Positions 6,113 to 11,168 of a DNA stretch of 11,168 nucleotides are shown piece after piece. The notes under the pieces were generated by a model. The model was given only the letters and a program-made list of their open reading frames with translations, made no database searches and had not been told where the DNA came from. A program made the translations under genes and the position numbers. Position 1 is the stretch's first letter. Each line of letters opens with the position of its first letter. This stretch comes from CAKSUT01 sp045542335 (GTDB lineage Bacteria > Bacillota > Clostridia > Oscillospirales > CAG-382), in assembly GCA_045542335.1 (NCBI GenBank), contig JAZQKV010000120.1:1-11168 (forward strand), read 5' to 3'.

Positions 6113-6991
6113 ATGAACAAACTCAAAAGTAAAAAACTATATCTTCTCGACATGGACGGCACAATTTATCTTGGAAACCGTCTTTTTGACGGAACACTTG
6201 ATTTTCTAAGATATGTCAACGACATTGGCGGCAGATATATTTTTCTCACAAACAATTCTTCCAAGGGCGTTGATTCCTATATTAAAAAGCTTGCTTCAAT
6301 GGGAATAAAAGCCGAGGCTGACGACTTTTTCACCTCTGCAAATGCAACAATTGTCCATTTGAACAAGAAGAATTACAAAAAAATCTATGCCCTTGGCACA
6401 GAGTCCTTCAAGACACAGCTTCGTGATGCAGGTCTTCCCATAACAGACAGCTTTGACGACAGCGAAATTGACAGTTTTGATTGCCTTTGCATGGGATTTG
6501 ACACCGAGCTTACCTTCAAAAAGCTCGAAGATGCCTGCAAGCTGCTTCTTCTTAACAAGAGCATTGATTATATCGCAACCAATCCCGACTGGGTTTGTCC
6601 AACAGAATATGGCTCTGTTCCCGATTGCGGCTCTATAAGTGCGGCAATTAAAAATGCCACAGGTCGTCTTCCCTATTTTATCGGAAAGCCTCAGCCTGAT
6701 ATGGCGCTTCTTGCCATCGAGAAAACAGGATTTTCTCCCGAAGAAACTGCTCTCATCGGTGACCGTCTTTACACAGACATTGCCTGCGGAGTAAATGCAG
6801 GAATAAGCACTATTTTTGTGCTCAGCGGTGAGGGAACAATGGAAGATGTCCATGCAAGTAAGCAAAAGCCCGAATTTATTTACAAGGACATCAGAACACT
6901 TTATCATGACCTCACACAAGTGAACACGAACATTACGACTGCAAATTTGACAGGAATTGCCAATTCTCACGATGAGGATTTCACCTTTTGA
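6113..6991 (+). CDS. HAD-IIA family phosphatase (NagD/AraL-like)
   Basis: Predicted cytoplasmic small-molecule phosphatase of 292 residues in HAD subfamily IIA, whose members dephosphorylate sugar phosphates, nucleoside monophosphates, pyridoxal phosphate or glycerol phosphate. All four HAD motifs are present: nucleophile D13 and acid D15 in LLDMDGT, T46 in LTNNSS, K192 in IGKPQPDM, and the acidic motif IGDRLYTD with D217 and D222. The stretch between motifs II and III, about residues 50-190, is the C2-type cap that sets substrate choice. I chose the ATG at 6113, with AAGGTG overlapping the preceding stop codon. Upstream in-frame GTG codons would run back into the PHP gene. About 25 polar residues trail the core. 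It sits between two paralogous PHP genes with gaps of 10 and 14 bases, so the three products probably share a pathway. Confidence 0.9.
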   Translation: MNKLKSKKLYLLDMDGTIYLGNRLFDGTLDFLRYVNDIGGRYIFLTNNSSKGVDSYIKKLASMGIKAEADDFFTSANATIVHLNKKNYKKIYALGTESFKTQLRDAGLPITDSFDDSEIDSFDCLCMGFDTELTFKKLEDACKLLLLNKSIDYIATNPDWVCPTEYGSVPDCGSISAAIKNATGRLPYFIGKPQPDMALLAIEKTGFSPEETALIGDRLYTDIACGVNAGISTIFVLSGEGTMEDVHASKQKPEFIYKDIRTLYHDLTQVNTNITTANLTGIANSHDEDFTF

Positions 6992-7005
6992 AAGGATTAA
7001 ATGAC

Positions 7006-7989
7006 ATGAAAAAATATCTTATATCCCCCGAACTTAAACAGTTCAAGGCAAATATGCATTGTCACAGCACCTGTTCCGACGGCAAGCTTACAATTGAACA
7101 AATCAAAGAGGGATACCTTGAAAGAGGATATTCAATTGTTGCCTTTTCCGATCACAGAACACTCAATTATCACAAGCAGCTTCAGGACGAAAATTTTATT
7201 CCGCTTGTTTCTTCGGAAATGGACATATCTCAACCCGGCGAAGAGAATTTCAACCTCAGACAATCCTTCCATTTCAACGTAATTCCCCGTGATCCTGAGA
7301 ATTTTGAGCAGTTTGAATATGATAATTCCAATTACAGCATCGAAAAAATCAACACTATTATCAAGCAGGCAAAGGAACAGAACTGCATAGTCGTGGCAAA
7401 TCACCCCAATTGGTCGCTTCTCACAGAGGATGAGTTTGCAGCCATTGACGGTCTTGACGGCTTTGAGCTTTACAACTGCATTACTGCAAATTATGGCGGT
7501 GCGCTGTCCTTTACACCCACAATTTATATGTACTTACAGCGTAACGGCAAATATGTAATGCCAATTGGCGGCGATGATAACCACAGCTTTAATCTTCCTT
7601 TCTCTCACCCTCACAACGACTCTTTCGGCGCAGTTACATACATTATGGCTGACGAGCTTAAATACGAAAAGATTATCGAGGCTCTTGACAACAAAAACTG
7701 TTATTGCTCCATGGGTCCGGACGGTCCCGAATTCAAGGAAATCAGCGTTGAGGACGCAGACAATGACACCGTTAAGGTTACTGTAAAAACAAACGATGTT
7801 CGTCAGATTGCGATGCTCGGAGATGCAAGAATTGCACGTCGCCGCAATGCCGCCCCCGGAGAAACCGTCAACGAATTCAGCTTTGATTTTGCCCGCAAAA
7901 GCGTTGGAAAATTTATTGTTTTCCACGCAACTGACAATGAAGGAAAGCGAGCAATGACCAGAGCTTTCATCCTTGGAGAAGACTTTTAA
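7006..7989 (+). CDS. PHP-domain metal-dependent phosphoesterase (second paralogue)
   Basis: A 327-residue paralogue of the PHP protein encoded at 5062-6102. The first five metal-site residues fall at identical positions: H18-C-H20, D25 in SDG, D49-H50 in SDH and E71 in SSEMDI. They are followed by H89 in FHFN, H133 in NHP and D191-x-H193 in DDNHS, so the site looks complete and active. The C-terminal part (after about 235) is a beta-rich domain resembling that of the first copy, with V-G-K-F-I in both. The charged insertion between E71 and NHP in the first copy is missing here. The ATG at 7006 follows AAAGGA overlapping the TGA of the HAD gene. The in-frame TTG at 6988 would place its own start before that site and is unlikely. 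It is the last gene of the operon, ending before a strong terminator. Substrate unknown. Confidence 0.9.
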   Translation: MKKYLISPELKQFKANMHCHSTCSDGKLTIEQIKEGYLERGYSIVAFSDHRTLNYHKQLQDENFIPLVSSEMDISQPGEENFNLRQSFHFNVIPRDPENFEQFEYDNSNYSIEKINTIIKQAKEQNCIVVANHPNWSLLTEDEFAAIDGLDGFELYNCITANYGGALSFTPTIYMYLQRNGKYVMPIGGDDNHSFNLPFSHPHNDSFGAVTYIMADELKYEKIIEALDNKNCYCSMGPDGPEFKEISVEDADNDTVKVTVKTNDVRQIAMLGDARIARRRNAAPGETVNEFSFDFARKSVGKFIVFHATDNEGKRAMTRAFILGEDF

Positions 7990-8029
7990 ATTCAGAATTT
8001 GTCGGAATTCTTCCGTTACAACAAGCAAA

Positions 8030-8068
8030 CCGCCGCAGAAACTCAATTCTGCGGCGGCATTCTTTTTA
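8030..8068. terminator. Bidirectional rho-independent terminator between convergent genes
   Basis: A perfect 11-bp GC-rich stem pairs CCGCCGCAGAA (8030-8040) with TTCTGCGGCGG (8047-8057) around a 6-base loop. On the plus strand CATTCTTTTTATTT follows, serving the PHP-HAD-PHP operon. On the minus strand the stem starts about 8 bases after the rhamnosidase stop codon and is followed by TTTGCTTGTTG, a weaker U tract. It probably serves both convergent units. Confidence 0.9.
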
Positions 8069-11000
8069 TTTCGCCAAAACCTCAAAGGTGAATGAACCCG
8101 ATTGAAGCTTATACATAACACCGTTATTTGCCGTGCCAACGGGACTTGCATAACCGTCGCCCTTAGTGACGGTTACTTTCTTATTTGCGGCATCGGGAAG
8201 CACAAGAGTTGCAGTAGTGTTTGCAGGGACAGTACAACTGTAAGTGTAGGACACGCCGTCGTCGCCCATTTTCCACTCGCTCTTGATAACGCCGTTTGCG
8301 CTGACATATGCGCCCTTGGCGTAACCAAGTACAGCGTCAATTTGGGGTGAAAGATTAAAGCTCTTATAGCCCTCATTTCCGGCAACATAGTCATGGTCAA
8401 TTCCGAGAATGTCGGTATAGAGCCATCTGACAGGAGAGCCTTGTACATAGTGATTAAGTGACCCACCGTTGTAGCCCTCCCAGGTTGTCGTTGCATCCTG
8501 TGTCACGGGGTACAAAAGTGAAGGCTTCGAGGTGTTAAGAAGAAGCTTGTAGGCAAGGTCGTGCCTTCCACCGTCGGAAAGCGTGTCGTAAAGATAGCTC
8601 ATTCCGATAAAGCCAACAGTCTGATAGCCCTTTTGCTCAATATCCGAGCACAGCTTTTCAAACGCCGCATATTTGTTTTCGGGAGTTTCATACAGGTCAA
8701 AATAGATTCCCATTACATAAGAGGTCTGTGAAGCAGATTTGGGCGTTATTTTGTCATCTGCGAGGAAGTTTTCACGCCATGCCTTTGCAAATTTTTCTGA
8801 AAGCTCTGCATAATAAGCCTTGTCTTGTTCATTTTCAAGGATTCCTGCAATTTCTGAAAGGAGAGCTGTTGAATAAGCCGTATAAGCCGTTCCGATTTCA
8901 GAATAAGTTGTTTCCCTTTGAACAAGTGCGCTACCGCCGTTATATTCCTTTTCGGCATATCCAACGCCGCTTTGGTTGTTGAAATATGCAAGGTGATCGC
9001 CATAGTTTCCATCATCACGGACATAATCCTCTTTGTCGGGAGTAAACTTGAAGCGAAGAAGAAAATCAATCCATTCCTTCATTGCTTCATAATTGTCCGA
9101 AAGAAGCGTTTTATCGCCATATTGGAAATAAAGTTCATACGGAATTGTTATAACTGCATCCGACCAGCCTGCAGGGGTTTTTGTTGTGTTTGAAGTTCCT
9201 CTTGAGGGAAGAATCTCAGGAACAGCACCTGCATTTGATGTGCTCATTCTGAGCATTTCCATGAAATTCTCATAGATGTTTCTCACGTTCATATTGAAAG
9301 AGCCGGTCTTTGCAAAAATCTGTGCATCACCTGTCCAGCCATTCTTTTCTCTTGTGGGGCAATCGGTGAGATTGGACACAAAGTTGCTCTGCTGTGAACG
9401 GATTGTATTGTTATAATACTTATTCAGAAGCACATTCCCGCTTTCAAAGCTACCGGTTCTTTCAAGGTCAGAGGACAGCACATGGGCTGTGAGATTTTCA
9501 AGTGGGAGCGCTTCGGGAAGTCCCTCAATCTGAACATATCTGAAACCGTGGTAAACGAGAGTGGGAGTAAAGCTTTCACCACCCGGCTTGCCTGCAAAAG
9601 TATAGCGGTCAATGCCATTATGTCCGAGCATATACGCTGTTTCAACAACATGCGGTTCGGCAGCTGAAATCTTTTCGCTGTAAGTGAGGTTGATTTGAGT
9701 TCCGCTTTCTGCGTTTGCATTAAGAGTGAGAGTTCCTGCAATGTTCTGACCAAAATCATAGACAAAAATTCCCGGTGCAGGATTCGTGACTCCAATCGGC
9801 TTTATGTCGGAAACACTTCGCACAGGCTCCATTGCCTCTGCAACAAGCTTGCCCGGCTCATATGTACCTGACATGAGCGCTCCCTTGTTTTCATCGGTGA
9901 GAACTCTTGCCTTTTGCCAGCCATTTACACCGCCGTAAACATCAAAGTCCGGAATTTCAAGTCGTGCATCATAGCCTTGTCCATCATAAAAATCAGCATA
10001 TGTAACAGGGCCGTCAAGCGTGAACTGCCAACCATCACCCGTTGTAACGGTGCGCTCAGTGCCATCGTTAAGCTTAATTACAAGCCTTGCAATAAAAGCA
10101 TTCTTTTCACCGTATGAGCCGCCGACAATTGCGCTGTTATACCAACCGTCGCCAACAATGGCAGCAATTGCGTTTGTTGCGGTGATAAGCTTTGTCACAT
10201 CATATGTCTGATAATAAATCTGCTCGTTATACGCAGTTCTTCCGGGATTGAGGAAAGAATTGCCAAGCTTCGTACCGTTGAGATAAACGTCATATGCACC
10301 AAGTGCCGAGGCATAAAGTCTTGCACTGACAATCTTTTCGGGGTTGTCAACAAGGAAATCCTGTCTGTACATTGGAGCCGCATCGCTCTTTTTGCCGTCG
10401 TATAGAACAGCTCCGCTTTCGTCAACAATTCTCACATACTCATATTCCGCCGACTCTCCGCCCGAAAGACGCTGTTTTACATTTCCGATTGGGAAAGTGT
10501 CAACTGTATTGGTGGAAACAACGGTATCGTTAATTGATGTGGTGATAATTCCGTTGTTGATGTCAATTTTCATGACAATCGGTGCGGCAGAGGCACTCTC
10601 GGCATCAGGGAACATTTCCTTGAGAGAAACCTCGGGAAGATAGCTCCATGCGCCGTCCTTGTAAACATGGGGTCTTAACACGCCATAGCCACGGTTTGAA
10701 GTGTTGAACTGCCACATATAATAGAAATCTTCGTTTTCGGAGATGCCAAAAGACACGCCTGCAGCATTTTTCCCGAGTGTGAATTTTGCCTCAACAACGC
10801 CGGCTGTGGCAGTGCAGTAGTAGTCATCCGCACAAATCCAGCTTGCATCGGAAAATGCACCGTCCATAAGTCCGGTTTCAAAAAATGACGGCTCGGAGCT
10901 TACACTGTGACCACGGTTTGTGTGAAGAGTGACATTCCAATAATAACGAGTTGATTTTTCAAGACGTGATTTTGGTTCGGAAGTTGCCTGTTCTTCCCGG

Positions 11001-11168
11001 TCATCCTCTGTGTCATCCTCTGTTTCATCGGGATCAGCAAAGGGAAGAACAGCTGTGTTTTCACTTGTGAGAACAGAACCTGAATCCCACACATCATATT
11101 CGCCGTTTGCAAGAAGCTCCGCACTCGATGCAACGCCAATACGATAGCTTATCTGACTTTCATTATAT
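8066..11168 (-). CDS. GH78 alpha-L-rhamnosidase (5' end beyond the window)
   Basis: Glycoside hydrolase family 78 enzyme that removes terminal alpha-L-rhamnose from plant glycans or flavonoid glycosides by an inverting mechanism. The frame is open to the window edge (QISYRIGVASSAELL upstream of the first in-window candidate start, a GTG at 11092), so the N-terminus, and with it any signal peptide, is unseen. In order: a fibronectin-like N-terminal domain with STRYYWNV and FFETGL; a beta-rich inserted module at about 10382-10831; the jelly-roll domain beginning YRQDFLV and containing YDVYLNGTKLG; then the (alpha/alpha)6 barrel. The catalytic segment DCPTREKNGWTGD, whose first Asp is at 9362-9364, keeps Asp, Glu at +5 and Asp at +12 as in Bacillus RhaB (D567, E572, D579). 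The general-base Glu lies in TTTWE at 8477-8479. The C-terminal beta-sandwich ends FTFEVLAK. An acidic insertion interrupts the N-terminal domain. Confidence 0.95.
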   Translation of the reverse strand, partial: YNESQISYRIGVASSAELLANGEYDVWDSGSVLTSENTAVLPFADPDETEDDTEDDREEQATSEPKSRLEKSTRYYWNVTLHTNRGHSVSSEPSFFETGLMDGAFSDASWICADDYYCTATAGVVEAKFTLGKNAAGVSFGISENEDFYYMWQFNTSNRGYGVLRPHVYKDGAWSYLPEVSLKEMFPDAESASAAPIVMKIDINNGIITTSINDTVVSTNTVDTFPIGNVKQRLSGGESAEYEYVRIVDESGAVLYDGKKSDAAPMYRQDFLVDNPEKIVSARLYASALGAYDVYLNGTKLGNSFLNPGRTAYNEQIYYQTYDVTKLITATNAIAAIVGDGWYNSAIVGGSYGEKNAFIARLVIKLNDGTERTVTTGDGWQFTLDGPVTYADFYDGQGYDARLEIPDFDVYGGVNGWQKARVLTDENKGALMSGTYEPGKLVAEAMEPVRSVSDIKPIGVTNPAPGIFVYDFGQNIAGTLTLNANAESGTQINLTYSEKISAAEPHVVETAYMLGHNGIDRYTFAGKPGGESFTPTLVYHGFRYVQIEGLPEALPLENLTAHVLSSDLERTGSFESGNVLLNKYYNNTIRSQQSNFVSNLTDCPTREKNGWTGDAQIFAKTGSFNMNVRNIYENFMEMLRMSTSNAGAVPEILPSRGTSNTTKTPAGWSDAVITIPYELYFQYGDKTLLSDNYEAMKEWIDFLLRFKFTPDKEDYVRDDGNYGDHLAYFNNQSGVGYAEKEYNGGSALVQRETTYSEIGTAYTAYSTALLSEIAGILENEQDKAYYAELSEKFAKAWRENFLADDKITPKSASQTSYVMGIYFDLYETPENKYAAFEKLCSDIEQKGYQTVGFIGMSYLYDTLSDGGRHDLAYKLLLNTSKPSLLYPVTQDATTTWEGYNGGSLNHYVQGSPVRWLYTDILGIDHDYVAGNEGYKSFNLSPQIDAVLGYAKGAYVSANGVIKSEWKMGDDGVSYTYSCTVPANTTATLVLPDAANKKVTVTKGDGYASPVGTANNGVMYKLQSGSFTFEVLAK
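10973..11035 (-). repeat. Acidic low-complexity insertion with 12-bp tandem repeat
   Basis: Within the N-terminal fibronectin-like domain of the rhamnosidase, a stretch of about 21 residues begins DPDETEDDTEDDREE, with 11 Asp/Glu in its first 15 residues. In the DNA a 12-base unit (TCATCCTCTGTG then TCATCCTCTGTT) is repeated in tandem at 11001-11024, followed by a half unit TCATCG. Each unit encodes T-E-D-D. In other GH78 proteins the loop here, between the W-D-S-G strand and the R-Y-Y-W strand, is usually only a few residues. Confidence 0.75.

Noticed and set aside
6296..6970. A 224-codon minus-strand open frame opposite the HAD phosphatase gene
   Set aside because: The plus-strand frame carries all four HAD motifs; the antisense product is Cys-rich and matches no family I know, so it is a codon-bias shadow.
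7001..7009. A start-stop mini-frame (ATG ACA TGA) overlapping the start of the second PHP gene
   Set aside because: It could in principle modulate initiation, but nine bases arise easily by chance and nothing else supports it.
7534..8151. A 205-codon minus-strand open frame across the end of the second PHP gene and the convergent terminator
   Set aside because: It would run through an 11-bp terminator stem and overlaps two well-supported genes; its translation shows no domain.

Overview
The window looks like chromosomal DNA of an anaerobic, Gram-positive-type Clostridia bacterium, probably a gut Oscillospiraceae or Lachnospiraceae relative. The evidence is strong AAAGGAG-type ribosome binding sites, a SpoVG homologue, a MurC with the E-A-C-E-Y motif I associate with clostridial enzymes, a TM1266-type regulator that normally accompanies [FeFe]-hydrogenase, and a GH78 rhamnosidase typical of plant-glycan users. 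No mobile element, CRISPR array, tRNA or rRNA is visible, and gene density is high with intact genes, so this reads as ordinary core chromosome rather than a genomic island.

Layout. (1) 1-753, plus strand: the last codons of an unidentified gene, a RimJ/RimL-type GNAT acetyltransferase, and a bidirectional terminator. (2) 769-3163, minus strand: a three-gene unit in the order murC (peptidoglycan precursor ligase), a glycerophosphodiester phosphodiesterase, and a TM1266-family regulator, with gaps of 24 and 13 bases. (3) 3164-3300: a divergent promoter region. (4) 3301-4991, plus strand: spoVG, then a regulatory segment in which a consensus promoter is embedded in the left arm of a terminator-like hairpin, then an MGDG-synthase/UgtP-like glycolipid glycosyltransferase. 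(5) 4988-7989, plus strand: a promoter overlapping the glycosyltransferase stop codon, then a tight cassette of PHP phosphoesterase, HAD-IIA phosphatase and a second, paralogous PHP phosphoesterase. (6) 8030-8068: a convergent bidirectional terminator. (7) 8066-11168, minus strand: a GH78 alpha-L-rhamnosidase whose 5' end lies beyond the window.

How the genes may work together. MurC, SpoVG, the glycolipid glycosyltransferase and the GDPD all bear on cell envelope building, division or lipid head-group turnover, so positions 1028-4991 can be read as an envelope neighbourhood. The PHP-HAD-PHP cassette is the least explained part: three predicted phosphate-ester hydrolases in one operon, with two paralogous PHP enzymes flanking a small-molecule phosphatase. 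Its substrate cannot be read from the sequence. I see no clear sign of a wholly new defence or mobile system. The most interesting items are the PHP-HAD-PHP cassette, the promoter-in-terminator arrangement after spoVG, the hydrogenase-type regulator behind murC, and two insertions in the rhamnosidase (an acidic tandem-repeat loop and an extra beta-rich module).
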